From Planctomycetales bacterium ZRK34 (GTDB lineage: Bacteria > Planctomycetota > Phycisphaerae > Phycisphaerales > Zrk34), in the NCBI GenBank assembly GCA_014873095.1, contig CP050848.1, positions 3,531,850 through 3,595,849 on the forward strand: a stretch of 64,000 nucleotides of DNA, given 5' to 3'. The position numbers and the translations under genes are program-made. The notes under the pieces are model-generated. The model searched no databases, was not told the origin of the DNA, and was given only the letters and a program-made list of their open reading frames with translations. Of the stretch, positions 7,818-15,027 are shown in pieces (positions within the stretch are counted from its first letter, which is position 1; the number at the start of each line of letters is the position of its first letter).

Positions 7818-8728
7818 CGGCCATCCCTGCGCCGCTGTGGCCGTTTCGCATGCCTCTACCGCGTCGTCGTTGGAAGCGTGGTCGTGGCGGTTTGATCGTC
7901 CCTGTCTCTGATCGCACGCTTGCGGCAGGTGACGGCGTGATTCGCGACGGCGGAAATGGCGGGCTTGATGCTGCGGGCAATGCGGTGGCCAAGGATGCGA
8001 ACGACGAATGCCCCACATGCTGCGACAGTTGCTGTCTCTCGTCCTGCAATTGCTGCTACTCTCCAAATTCGTCGTGGGATATCCACGTCAATACCGTGGA
8101 CTCGGCCGGTAACTATGGTGTTATTGACGAAGCGTGCGCCGGAGCCGAGGGCGTTCACACGGCATACATGGTCGGCTGTGAGCCGAAATGGGGATTTCGC
8201 GCGACCGACAATGACTGTGCCTTTAACCCGTATGGCCTGACGTGGGTTACTGACCCAATTTATAGCCACACGAGCGGTGGCATCGACTATGAATGGGTTC
8301 TTACGCTCGGTGTTTTTAACAGTGGTTTTTTTGGCTCAGCAACCGTGTGTGCTGATCTTGACACCGCCGGCACGTGCAGCATGCCGAAAGCCATTGCAAT
8401 CGTCCAGCTTGCACTATATGAAGATATCGACCCGAGCCTGCCGGAAAGTCGATGCGCCTACTTCGGCTGTCCGCTGCTCACCGGCGAACAAGACACCGAC
8501 CGAACGAATGAAACGTGCTGGCGCACTGGCGACTTCAATGTAGGTCCCGATGAGTACGGCCAGCCGAACGAGACGTGCTGTGGCTCGGCCGATCTGAGCA
8601 CGACAATTTACGGCACGTACAACGGACCGTACTGCTGCAAAGAACCTGGTAGCGGATATCACTTGGGCTGCCGATCGGCGACAGAAGCCGAGACGCTTGA
8701 CTGTGGATTTTGTGACGAGGGAATCTAA
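7814..8728 (+). CDS. Cysteine-rich tail tip/fibre-like protein
   Basis: The ATG at 7814 has GGGAGG 7 bases upstream and forms an ATGA overlap; an in-frame ATG at 7799 is less well placed. The 304-residue protein has about 27 cysteines, with a cluster near residues 60-80 (CPTCCDSCCLSSCNCC) and pairs such as TCCGS and YCCKE later. The middle has aromatic and Gly-rich beta segments. Such a Cys load is unusual for a virion protein and suggests metal binding or disulfides outside the cell. It ends in the start codon of another Cys-rich gene. Confidence 0.6.
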   Translation: MTAIPAPLWPFRMPLPRRRWKRGRGGLIVPVSDRTLAAGDGVIRDGGNGGLDAAGNAVAKDANDECPTCCDSCCLSSCNCCYSPNSSWDIHVNTVDSAGNYGVIDEACAGAEGVHTAYMVGCEPKWGFRATDNDCAFNPYGLTWVTDPIYSHTSGGIDYEWVLTLGVFNSGFFGSATVCADLDTAGTCSMPKAIAIVQLALYEDIDPSLPESRCAYFGCPLLTGEQDTDRTNETCWRTGDFNVGPDEYGQPNETCCGSADLSTTIYGTYNGPYCCKEPGSGYHLGCRSATEAETLDCGFCDEGI

Positions 8729-9015
8729 TGGGTTGTTGTGGAAAAATTAAATCAGCCGCCAAGTCCGTGGCTCATGTCGCTCATGGCGCAAAACAGATCG
8801 TGAGGGCTCACGCTGGCGTCGGACTTGCACCAGACGACGCTGTTGAGTACAGGCGGAATATGTGCAGGGCCTGCGATAAGGCACAACCGTGCAGCAGAAA
8901 TCCTAGCAGAAAGTGCGTCTGTTCGGCGTGTGGGTGCAGGCTGGCCGAAAAGACCGTGATGGCCGATGAATCATGCCCGCTGAATAAGTGGCATGCAGTC
9001 AGCGCGAAACGTTGA
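8728..9015 (+). CDS. Zinc-ribbon phage protein
   Basis: The 95-residue basic protein has a C-terminal block with the order CRACDKAQPC, CVCSACGCRLAEK and ESCPLNKW. This CxxC...CxxCGCxLxxK...CPxxxW pattern recurs in small phage proteins encoded after tail fibre genes. The N-terminus (CCGKIKSAAKSVAHVAHGAK) is an amphipathic helix that could contact membrane or nucleic acid. The function is unknown; it probably binds zinc. Confidence 0.65.
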   Translation: MGCCGKIKSAAKSVAHVAHGAKQIVRAHAGVGLAPDDAVEYRRNMCRACDKAQPCSRNPSRKCVCSACGCRLAEKTVMADESCPLNKWHAVSAKR

Positions 9016-9043
9016 GCGATCTGGTGTCAAGCCGACCTGCGAT

Positions 9044-9583
9044 TCAGCGGGCATCCCACCCGAAGGTGTAAAGATTGTCCGCGGCCTGTGCGGCCAGGTC
9101 GGCATCATGCGCTTCGCCGGCGAATCGCTTGACGAACTCGCGATGGTCACCCCACTGACCGTCCGGGCCGGCCGAGGTGAAGTACGCAAAGTCCATCTGC
9201 GGGCATGTCGGATAGGCGCCGGCTTGGGCTACGTATCGAATGGCATTGCCCCAGGCGTCGTAGATCTGCCAGGCGGAGGTGTCGTCGGTCGGATCCTCGC
9301 GATGCATGACCTTGTCATCGAAGGCGGCGACCAGGTCGGCGAAGTGCTCGTCGCTCATGACGACCTGCAGGAACTCGCTCATGCCCGCGGCCTGGACCGG
9401 CTCCCCGACGAGCGCCTCGTATTCGGCGTTGATCAACTTGAGGTTTTTGAGAATCGTGCGGGTCTGGGCCTCCTCGCTGACAGCGAGCATGCCCGGGCCG
9501 TAGGCGATTCCGAGCCCGAGGAGAATCAGCAGAATGGCCACGACGACGAGAACCTCGACAAGTGTGAATGCGGAGCGGTTCAT
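9044..9583 (-). CDS. Prepilin-type pseudopilin inside prophage
   Basis: This 179-residue protein starts MNRSAFTLVEVLVVVAILL, a class III prepilin leader with the cleavage motif before FTLVEVL and a hydrophobic helix, as in GspG/GspH-like type II secretion pseudopilins. The rest resembles the planctomycete pseudopilin form, with AWQIYDAWGNAIRYV and a Gly-Pro-Asp-Gly-Gln-Trp-Gly loop. It is transcribed against the tail genes and lies at the boundary of the two phage modules, as expected for a cargo (moron) gene. It would enter host pilus or secretion machinery if expressed. Confidence 0.85.
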   Translation of the reverse strand: MNRSAFTLVEVLVVVAILLILLGLGIAYGPGMLAVSEEAQTRTILKNLKLINAEYEALVGEPVQAAGMSEFLQVVMSDEHFADLVAAFDDKVMHREDPTDDTSAWQIYDAWGNAIRYVAQAGAYPTCPQMDFAYFTSAGPDGQWGDHREFVKRFAGEAHDADLAAQAADNLYTFGWDAR

Positions 9584-9753
9584 GATGGACCCCTTTCAGT
9601 TTGAGGGTAATCGAAATGCGTGTTGCGAAGATGGGAAAGATCGGGCGTGTCGTGGCGAGAGGGGCAATGGGCAAAATCGGTTAATCGGGCGGAGTTGCAG
9701 CGTATTGACCCATGGACGCTCCCGATGACACCGCCCCGAGCCGAGGAGAGGCG

Positions 9754-9981
9754 ATGGCCCCAATCAAACAGCCGGACGAGGACCAGGCGACACTGCTGGC
9801 CCGCGTGGATGAACGAACGCTCGCGATGCAGGAGGCCATCGACCGGATCGCCGAGCGGATGGACGAGCAGTACGTGACCAAGGCGGAGTTCCGACCGGTC
9901 CGCGGCGTCGTCTACGGCCTGGTCGCGCTGGTGATGACGGCCACCGTCGGGGCCTTGCTGGACCTGATCCGCTGGCGCTGA
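9754..9981 (+). CDS. Small membrane protein, holin-like
   Basis: A GAGGAGAGG site precedes ATG 9754; an in-frame ATG at 9712 lacks a site. The 75-residue product has a charged helical half (ARVDERTLAMQEAIDRIAER) and one C-terminal membrane segment (GVVYGLVALVMTATVGALL) ending DLIRWR. This is the layout of XhlA/holin-associated phage proteins. It is the only lysis-type gene visible here; no endolysin was found in the window. Confidence 0.6.
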   Translation: MAPIKQPDEDQATLLARVDERTLAMQEAIDRIAERMDEQYVTKAEFRPVRGVVYGLVALVMTATVGALLDLIRWR

Positions 9982-9990
9982 GAGCGTCTG

Positions 9991-10004
9991 ATTACTGCGG
10001 TAAT
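9991..10004. promoter_or_regulatory. Palindrome ATTAC-TGCG-GTAAT, copy 2
   Basis: This exact copy lies in the gap between the convergent holin-like and polymerase beta-like genes. It is followed by ATTCCC, similar to the sequence after copy 3. Confidence 0.5.
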
Positions 10005-10019
10005 ATTCCCGGTGAGATT

Positions 10020-10646
10020 TCATAGGCGTTGGCAGGGTTCCACCCAGCCGCCGGCGAGTGCCAGGAAGTCCCGCTCGGTGGGGGTGGGCAGAGGCTCGGC
10101 CCCGGGCATGGGGTTGAAGAAAGGCCCGCGGTAGTTGTCCGCGTCGATCATGCCCTGCATCACCTGGTCGCTGCGCCACACGCGGCCGTGCTTGACGACC
10201 AGGCCGTCCTGCAGGCGCCCGCCGTGCGACACCGGCGTAACCAGGCTGCGGGCGAAGTCGGCCGAGCCGGTGCGGATGGCGAAGAGCACGCCCCAGGTCT
10301 CAGGCGTGCAGATCCACAGATCGAGCTGGGCCCGGCGATCGCCCTGGCCGATCATGAATCGCTGGTTGCGCTCGCCGCCCTGCATCCGGTGCATCCGGCC
10401 GGCGGCGACGAGCTGGTCGCAACGATCCTGCAGCAGCGATCGCTGCGGGCTGCCGGGGCCGTCAAACAGGCCGTCACTGACGAGTTTCGGGATGGCGACC
10501 AACTCGACGTCGCCGACGTCCGGGCGCCGCCGGCGAATGCTGCCGGCGATCTCGATCACCGCGCAGCTCGGGCCCAGCTCGTCAATGAGCTTCGCCGCCA
10601 GGCGATCGGCCGCGGCCAACGGAATTCGGGTCTTGGTGGTGCTCAT
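10020..10646 (-). CDS. DNA polymerase beta-like nucleotidyltransferase
   Basis: The 208-residue protein contains EIAGSIRRRRPDVGDVELVA, the GS-x-RR...GDvE signature of the X-family polymerase palm; the two acidic residues in GDVE would bind the catalytic metals, and QLDLWI supplies the third acid. The C-terminal ending (FFNPMPGAEPLPTPTERDFL) matches phage members of this group. There is no N-terminal lyase domain or PHP domain, so this is a minimal palm/thumb enzyme, perhaps used in phage DNA repair or end processing. Confidence 0.75.
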   Translation of the reverse strand: MSTTKTRIPLAAADRLAAKLIDELGPSCAVIEIAGSIRRRRPDVGDVELVAIPKLVSDGLFDGPGSPQRSLLQDRCDQLVAAGRMHRMQGGERNQRFMIGQGDRRAQLDLWICTPETWGVLFAIRTGSADFARSLVTPVSHGGRLQDGLVVKHGRVWRSDQVMQGMIDADNYRGPFFNPMPGAEPLPTPTERDFLALAGGWVEPCQRL

Positions 10647-10679
10647 GTCAGGGCTCGCTGGTATTTGATCAGTTGGTCT

Positions 10680-10862
10680 TCATCGGGGCAGCTTCGTGAA
10701 ATCGACGCCAGACTTTTTGATCAATGCATCAGCGCCACGAAATGCATCTTCCGCTAACTCATCTGGCGTGCAGTCGACCGCACCATCTGTGGCTTGCAGG
10801 CCATTCATCAGGACCGTGGCGATGATCAGGCGTACAAGATCGATCGGTTCAGCTTCTTTCAT
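10680..10862 (-). CDS. Small phage protein, paralogue of the gene at 11701-11880
   Basis: This 60-residue acidic helical protein starts at ATG 10862 with GAAAGG upstream. Residues VRLIIATVLMNGLQATDG and later ADALIKKSGVDFTKL align well with the 59-residue protein encoded at 11701-11880, so they are diverged duplicates. The function is unknown. Confidence 0.65.
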   Translation of the reverse strand: MKEAEPIDLVRLIIATVLMNGLQATDGAVDCTPDELAEDAFRGADALIKKSGVDFTKLPR

Positions 10863-10864
10863 GG

Positions 10865-11167
10865 TTACCTTTCTGCGGCTGCGCCGCATGGTGTTTTCGC
10901 CCAATCGGGCGCGTGTTCGGGGAGATAGAAGATTCTCACGTCGCGATTCGAACAGCACTTCGTGAGCGCTGGGACCAGGTCGCCAGGTGTCCGCGCCAGT
11001 GCGTTGAGCACCTTGTCCGTGCGAGCGGTCGGCAGTCGCCCGGGCACATGCGACACACCCGCGCGGACGGCGATCATCGAAAGCAATCCCTCGTCGCCCC
11101 ACATGACGGCGGGATTGTCCGTCTCGCGCAGAACCTCGATCGCAATGTCGCAGATGCGCTTTCTCAT
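10865..11167 (-). CDS. Small phage protein, unknown
   Basis: This 100-residue protein begins MRKRICDIAIEVLRETDNPA, a helical start, and ends PDWAKTPCGAAAER. The last codons form the hairpin TGCGGC-TGC-GCCGCA, repeated at 11495-11509. It lies in a tight leftward run of small genes. No family is recognised. Confidence 0.6.
   Translation of the reverse strand: MRKRICDIAIEVLRETDNPAVMWGDEGLLSMIAVRAGVSHVPGRLPTARTDKVLNALARTPGDLVPALTKCCSNRDVRIFYLPEHAPDWAKTPCGAAAER
10874..10888 (-). repeat. Gene-junction hairpin, copy A
   Basis: Perfect stem TGCGGC (10874-10879) and GCCGCA (10883-10888) with a 3-base loop, located just upstream of the GAAAGG ribosome binding site of the 10680-10862 gene. The surrounding 29 bases match copy B at 11495-11509 at about 25 positions, with the difference concentrated in the loop. 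Confidence 0.6.
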
Positions 11168-11176
11168 TTGGCGCTA

Positions 11177-11698
11177 TCAGATCTTCTCAGTGCCGGCCGG
11201 CTTCTCGCCGGACTCACTACCGTGGTCCTTCTTCACCTGGTACGGCATCCACTCGCAGTACATGCGCCCGCTGATCGATGGATCTTCGGGCTGCCGCAGA
11301 TCGACCGATGTCACGCCGTGCGTCTGACCGTTTGAATCGAAAACGGTGAGATTTACCATGCGATCGTGCCAGACGTGCGTGATCATCGCCGCGAGGGGGT
11401 GTCCCTCGTCGTGGACGATCTCGGTCTGGTTTTCGTGCTTGAAAAAGTAAACGATGCGTCCGATGGTGGGGGTGATGATCATGCCGATCCTTTCTGCGGC
11501 CGTGCCGCATGGTGGTTTCCAATCGATCGCCTTGATCTGCAGGGCGACCTCTTCGCGCGCTTCGTCGGGTGTGAGCACATCAGCGGCGCAGCTATAACAT
11601 CCCTCTGCGATGAGCCAGTCCATGCACTCCTCGTATGTCCAGAGTGAGACCGGCGATCGCTGATAGTCGTCGCGCGTCTGGTAAAGCGTCCAGTGCAT
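11177..11698 (-). CDS. Fused small phage proteins, unknown
   Basis: The 173-residue frame looks like two genes joined. The first 70 residues (LWTYEECMDWLIAEGCYSCA, ending PPCGTAAER) have the same end as the separate gene at 10865-11167. The remaining 101 residues start with MIITPTIGRIVYFF and hold VNLTVFDSNGQTHGVTS and MYCEWMPYQ, a family I recognise from many phages as a stand-alone protein of about 100 residues. The join sits at junction hairpin copy B, and GAAAGG still lies before the internal ATG at 11482, so independent translation of the second part is likely. Confidence 0.65.
   Translation of the reverse strand: MHWTLYQTRDDYQRSPVSLWTYEECMDWLIAEGCYSCAADVLTPDEAREEVALQIKAIDWKPPCGTAAERIGMIITPTIGRIVYFFKHENQTEIVHDEGHPLAAMITHVWHDRMVNLTVFDSNGQTHGVTSVDLRQPEDPSISGRMYCEWMPYQVKKDHGSESGEKPAGTEKI
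11495..11509 (-). repeat. Gene-junction hairpin, copy B
   Basis: Perfect stem TGCGGC (11495-11500) and GCCGCA (11504-11509), loop CGT. The stem is identical to copy A while the loop differs. Here it lies inside the fused gene, just before the internal start at 11482. Confidence 0.6.
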
Positions 11699-11700
11699 GG

Positions 11701-11880
11701 TCAGCTCGTCTTGCTGAGTTTGACGCCGGCTTCTTCGATCAGCATGTCGGCGCGGTGGAGGGCAATACGTGCTACATCTCGCGTGTCTATATCAGCAGCG
11801 CCGCGAGGATTCTGTAGATCAGCCATCAGCAGAGCCGAGACTATCAACCGTGCGATGTCGTTGTCGGATGGGGTTGTCAT
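11701..11880 (-). CDS. Small phage protein, paralogue of the gene at 10680-10862
   Basis: This 59-residue protein starts at ATG 11880 after AAGGAG. The sequence IARLIVSALLMADLQNPRG and the end ADMLIEEAGVKLSKTS align with the 10680-10862 product. Both lie directly downstream of other small genes, so a block of at least one gene plus its leader seems to have been duplicated. The function is unknown. Confidence 0.65.
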   Translation of the reverse strand: MTTPSDNDIARLIVSALLMADLQNPRGAADIDTRDVARIALHRADMLIEEAGVKLSKTS

Positions 11881-11927
11881 GAGGACTCCTTGGCCGTTGA
11901 TCAATCCATGTCTGTTGCTCAACATCG

Positions 11928-12167
11928 CTAAACCCATGTCTCCACGATGACCGGGTCGTCGTACAGCGACCGCTTGATGCACGTCAAGCCAGAGGGGATG
12001 TGTTGGCGAACATCTTCCAGACACTCGCGTGACCGGTCGGCCGCTGAGTGCACATACCAAGCCTGTTCATCTGGTAGGATTGCACCATCGCCGCAGATGG
12101 AAAAACGTCGAATGACCATGCAGCCGACGAAGTCGCTCGGGTTGAAGTAGATGACAAACATTTCCAT
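11928..12167 (-). CDS. Small phage protein, unknown
   Basis: Start ATG 12167 follows GAGGAAC. The 79-residue product begins MEMFVIYFNPSDFVGCMVIR and ends RSLYDDPVIVETWV. The opening Y-x-x-P-x-D-x-x-x-x-x-V-x-R recurs in small phage and cyanobacterial-type proteins of unknown role. It is probably a single alpha-beta domain. Confidence 0.65.
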   Translation of the reverse strand: MEMFVIYFNPSDFVGCMVIRRFSICGDGAILPDEQAWYVHSAADRSRECLEDVRQHIPSGLTCIKRSLYDDPVIVETWV

Positions 12168-12185
12168 GGTGAAGTTCCTCGACAA

Positions 12186-12812
12186 TCAGGAGTCGATGCG
12201 ACCCGCCATCACAGCGCGTTCAACCTCGGTCAGTTCCCATGCAGCAAGTACGGCGTAGAGATCTCCGCCAACATGCCTGAGTAGGAATGGATCGATGTCC
12301 GGCCTGGCTGTCAGCGGTCGATCAGCCCACTGCTCGACTTCCCAAAGAATGAAACATTCGCGAGGCGCGAACTGAACCGTTTCGCGAACGTCGGCAGGGA
12401 TCATGGGGACGATGGCATGGCCATCGAGCCGAAAGTCATCATTGTTCTCCAGGACTCGTGTTCTTCGAACGTCGACAAAAATGTTCAGTGTGGAGGATTT
12501 CGCCACGTTCGGATGTACCCAAGTTGTATCTGAAGCCACGAACTGAATACGAGTTTCGTGGCGTCTCCACATCATCGTGACATGGCGTCGATCGGCGCGG
12601 CAGATTGCCAACTTCGGCCGGCCCTTGTCATCCATCGGTGCATTGGCGATCGCATCGCTGAGCCTGATCAGCGGTGTGCCTTTAGCCAATGCGGCATAGG
12701 CTTCGGCGCACTGCTGATATTCGTCATCTGCACGCCGGTGGACCTGTGATCGGTAATCCTTGAGCTTGGCTGCAGCGTCCTCTTTGGGCATTTGTATCGT
12801 CGCCACGTTCAT
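12186..12812 (-). CDS. Phage protein, unknown, 208 residues
   Basis: A clear AAAGGAG lies 7 bases upstream of ATG 12812. The N-terminus is helical (MPKEDAAAKLKDYRSQVHRR, then EYQQCAEAYAALAKGTPLI), the centre is beta-rich, and the C-terminus (LYAVLAAWELTEVERAVM) is helical. The phrase ECFILWEVEQW is distinctive. I do not recognise a named domain. It overlaps the next upstream gene by 4 bases. Confidence 0.65.
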   Translation of the reverse strand: MNVATIQMPKEDAAAKLKDYRSQVHRRADDEYQQCAEAYAALAKGTPLIRLSDAIANAPMDDKGRPKLAICRADRRHVTMMWRRHETRIQFVASDTTWVHPNVAKSSTLNIFVDVRRTRVLENNDDFRLDGHAIVPMIPADVRETVQFAPRECFILWEVEQWADRPLTARPDIDPFLLRHVGGDLYAVLAAWELTEVERAVMAGRIDS

Positions 12813-13216
12813 GTCAGTCGCTCCTTTGGTGAGTGTGTACGTTCACGCCGGCCGGACGAGACGCCGGCGTTGAATCCATCCATGTAAATCTGCCGCAGCA
12901 TGTGCCGCGGCCATGTTCGATACGATTTTGGCTGTACGGACAACTTCCACTTGGCGTGCCACTGAACGAACTCGACTTCAATGCTCCTTGAAGCGTTGCC
13001 GGTGAGCGCGTGGCGCATTTTCAAGATCGCGCGCAGGTCTGGGGCCATGCGCGGCAGAGCCCGATCAACCGCTTTGAGGATGTGGTCCAGCGTGGCATCA
13101 AGCTCACGGTCAAGCAGGTCCAGTTTGGTGATGTCCGGTAACGCCGACGGCGGCATTTCTCTGGAGGACGAAGTCTCACCGGACCGATCGGTTGCAGCAT
13201 GCGGCACGTCACTCAT
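12809..13216 (-). CDS. Phage protein, unknown
   Basis: Start ATG 13216 has AGGAG 6 bases upstream; GTG 13219 is an alternative. The 135-residue product has a helical middle (LDRELDATLDHILKAVDRAL) and a C-terminus rich in Arg and aromatic residues. It overlaps the HTH gene upstream, so it may be co-translated with that regulator. Confidence 0.6.
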   Translation of the reverse strand: MSDVPHAATDRSGETSSSREMPPSALPDITKLDLLDRELDATLDHILKAVDRALPRMAPDLRAILKMRHALTGNASRSIEVEFVQWHAKWKLSVQPKSYRTWPRHMLRQIYMDGFNAGVSSGRRERTHSPKERLT

Positions 13217-13556
13217 CACGATCTCCTGCGTTGTCGTTCACCAGCGAACCGGCCACGGGCCCAATGAGCGGGAACCGCGGGTCGGTGGCATAGATCTGGT
13301 CGAGCTGTCGCGCGAGGTCGTCATCCACGGTCTTGTGGCCACGCTCAATCATTTCGATGGTCCGCCAGGTGATGTCGGGTCGATTCAGCAGCAAGGCGAC
13401 CTGCTGCGGTGACGGTCCTGCCACCTTGCGCTTTGCAGCCAGCTCGGCCGGCGACGCTTGGGCGCAAGGTGTGCGGATCAGCCGCGCCATCTCGGCAAGC
13501 GCGTCGGGGGCGGTGCGGGCGAGCATGCCGCGGCGTGTTGTGCTGGGTGTGCTCAT
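13209..13556 (-). CDS. XRE-like helix-turn-helix protein
   Basis: The 115-residue protein has an HTH of the lambda-repressor type at about residues 50-95: SPQQVALLLNRPDITWRTIE followed by MIERGHKTVDDDLARQLDQ, which fits the XRE pattern of Q-x-x-x-A..L......W......iErG. It is the only clear classic repressor-like domain in the prophage part seen here, so it is a candidate ligand of the ATTAC-N4-GTAAT sites. Start ATG 13556 overlaps the upstream stop. Confidence 0.7.
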   Translation of the reverse strand: MSTPSTTRRGMLARTAPDALAEMARLIRTPCAQASPAELAAKRKVAGPSPQQVALLLNRPDITWRTIEMIERGHKTVDDDLARQLDQIYATDPRFPLIGPVAGSLVNDNAGDRDE

Positions 13557-13762
13557 GAACTGCCCTTGCGCGTTCGGTGGATCCACACGTAGGCGACCAC
13601 CACAGCGCCCCGGCGCCAACGACCGCAATTGGCGCAATGTTCGATAATGCGGTGCGCCATGCAAAAATCGAACACGAGGGCTCGGGTATACTCGTGATCT
13701 CGCAGGCAGCCGCAGGCTTCACAGCACCATTCAATGAGCGGAATTACTCGCGTAATATTCAC
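13553..13762 (-). CDS. Small zinc-binding phage protein
   Basis: The 69-residue product starts at GTG 13762, which overlaps the upstream TGA. It has EWCCEACGCLRDHEYT and later EHCANCGRWRRG, two CxxC pairs about 30 residues apart, so it probably folds around one zinc. Codons 3-7 contain palindrome copy 3. Confidence 0.65.
   Translation of the reverse strand: MNITRVIPLIEWCCEACGCLRDHEYTRALVFDFCMAHRIIEHCANCGRWRRGAVVVAYVWIHRTRKGSS
13743..13756. promoter_or_regulatory. Palindrome ATTAC-TCGC-GTAAT, copy 3
   Basis: This exact copy covers codons 3-7 of the small zinc-binding protein gene. Reading on the - strand it encodes ITRVI, like ITGVI at copy 4. Confidence 0.5.
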
Positions 13763-13974
13763 GCCGTCAGCTCCGTCCGCGGCAGGTTCAGATACTCCTC
13801 AACGGCATCGACATGCTCGGGCCAGCCCAGGCGGAAGCGACGGCGGTTGTCGACGTCTGACCTGGCGATCAAACGGAGTAGCCGGCAACTGAACCAATCC
13901 CCCTCGCCCCCAAGGATGGCGTGGATGTTTTCCCGATCGTGGTCGCTGAGGCGACCGGCTTCAATCACAGCCAT
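13759..13974 (-). CDS. Small phage protein, unknown
   Basis: Start ATG 13974 has AGGGGG 5 bases upstream. The 71-residue product (MAVIEAGRLSDHDRENIHAI, then WPEHVDAVEEYLNLPRTEL) is helical. The frame stays open upstream to 14211, but those codons show no protein-like pattern, and the 13975-14152 gap is treated as a leader without a gene. Confidence 0.6.
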   Translation of the reverse strand: MAVIEAGRLSDHDRENIHAILGGEGDWFSCRLLRLIARSDVDNRRRFRLGWPEHVDAVEEYLNLPRTELTA

Positions 13975-14152
13975 GGATACCCCCTGTTGAAAATTGCCCG
14001 TCGCCGGCCGATTCACCAGAAACCTCGGTTCCACCGAGGGAGTGGGCAGCGCGGTGCATCGCACCGGCAACGGGCTGAGATGAGTCGCGACGAGCGTCCT
14101 GTACCGACCCTCCGTGTGCCCATCCAATGGGCCGCGACCTGTTACAAGCGAT

Positions 14153-14356
14153 TCACGACGCATCAGCGTCCCTTTCCGCGGCGGCTCTGAGGATGCCGCC
14201 GATTTCACCAATCAGATCCGCCACCTCCGTGGCCCTGCGGCGCTCGTCGGCCGAATGAAACGAGTCAGTCAGGTCGGCCCGAAGGTGACCAAACCGCCGC
14301 TCGATCTCCGTCACGAGCACGACGCATCGATCGAGTTGATCAGAGGGCAGCGTCAC
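14153..14356 (-). CDS. Small helical phage protein
   Basis: This 67-residue protein starts at GTG 14356 (GTGA overlap, GGAGG upstream). It is helical and charged (CVVLVTEIERRFGHLRADL) and ends ILRAAAERDADAS. The function is unknown; it may form a coiled-coil dimer. Confidence 0.55.
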   Translation of the reverse strand: MTLPSDQLDRCVVLVTEIERRFGHLRADLTDSFHSADERRRATEVADLIGEIGGILRAAAERDADAS

Positions 14357-14670
14357 GACGGCGCCTCCTCTTCGTTGAGGAGGTTGGCAATGTGTTCAGC
14401 CGCGCCGCTTTGGACAGACAAGGCGTGAAGCCCAGCCGACATCAACAACATAAAACGCTGTCGGCTTCTCTCGCCCCACAGTTCTTTGAGCATTTGACAT
14501 CCCTCGACTACAGCGTCTGTGTCGCTGTCTTCAAAGTCGAATTCCAGCTTGAGCCCTTCAACAACAGTCTTTGTTTTGGACATCAGTTGCCTCCGAAAGA
14601 TCGCGTGCGCGAGGCACGCAAGGTTTGCCGCCAGCGCGACGCCGGCGAGGGTGTAGTCAAACATGGTCAT
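14353..14670 (-). CDS. Membrane-anchored small phage protein, possibly two genes
   Basis: The N-terminal 30 residues form one membrane segment (DYTLAGVALAANLACLAHAI). An internal ATG at about 14583 has a perfect GGAGG 6 bases upstream and opens a soluble acidic protein (MSKTKTVVEGLKLEF). Either one anchored protein of 105 residues or an anchored and a free form are made. It is joined to its upstream neighbour by an ATGA overlap. Confidence 0.55.
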   Translation of the reverse strand: MTMFDYTLAGVALAANLACLAHAIFRRQLMSKTKTVVEGLKLEFDFEDSDTDAVVEGCQMLKELWGERSRQRFMLLMSAGLHALSVQSGAAEHIANLLNEEEAPS

Positions 14671-14958
14671 GGTGAAACGGGTTCCTCCGATCGTGACGCC
14701 GCGATCTTCAGCGGACGCAGATCAAGGTCATACAGCCGCTTCAACGCCTGGCTGAGATGTGGCGTAGCCCCAGTCACCCGGATCGCCGAATACGGCACGA
14801 ATGGCATGGCGCCTGGCGACCAGCCATGTGAGGTTGCTGGTCGAACCGGCTGTGATGCGCTGAATCGCCAGCGGAATCTCCAGCGCCCGCAGCAGGGCGA
14901 GCAAGGCTTCACGGTATTCAGCCAGACACGGCCGCAGGGTTGATTCATCGTTCGTCAT
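14667..14958 (-). pseudogene. Small phage gene with an apparent frameshift
   Basis: From ATG 14958 (AGGAG upstream) the protein reads MTNDESTLRPCLAEYREALL to RAVFGDPGDWGYA, then stops early at 14728. In the +1 frame the DNA continues with a plausible C-terminus, LSQALKRLYDLDLRPLKIAA, that ends in the exact ATGA overlap expected for this operon. The switch is near 14775 in a G-rich stretch (TGGGGC). It could be a real mutation, a sequencing error or a programmed shift. Confidence 0.5.
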
Positions 14959-15027
14959 GTGCGTCTCCTGAGTGGGTTCTGGGCCGCTGAAGCTGAAGCA
15001 TTCAGCAGCCGTTTCCGGAGCGCCGCC

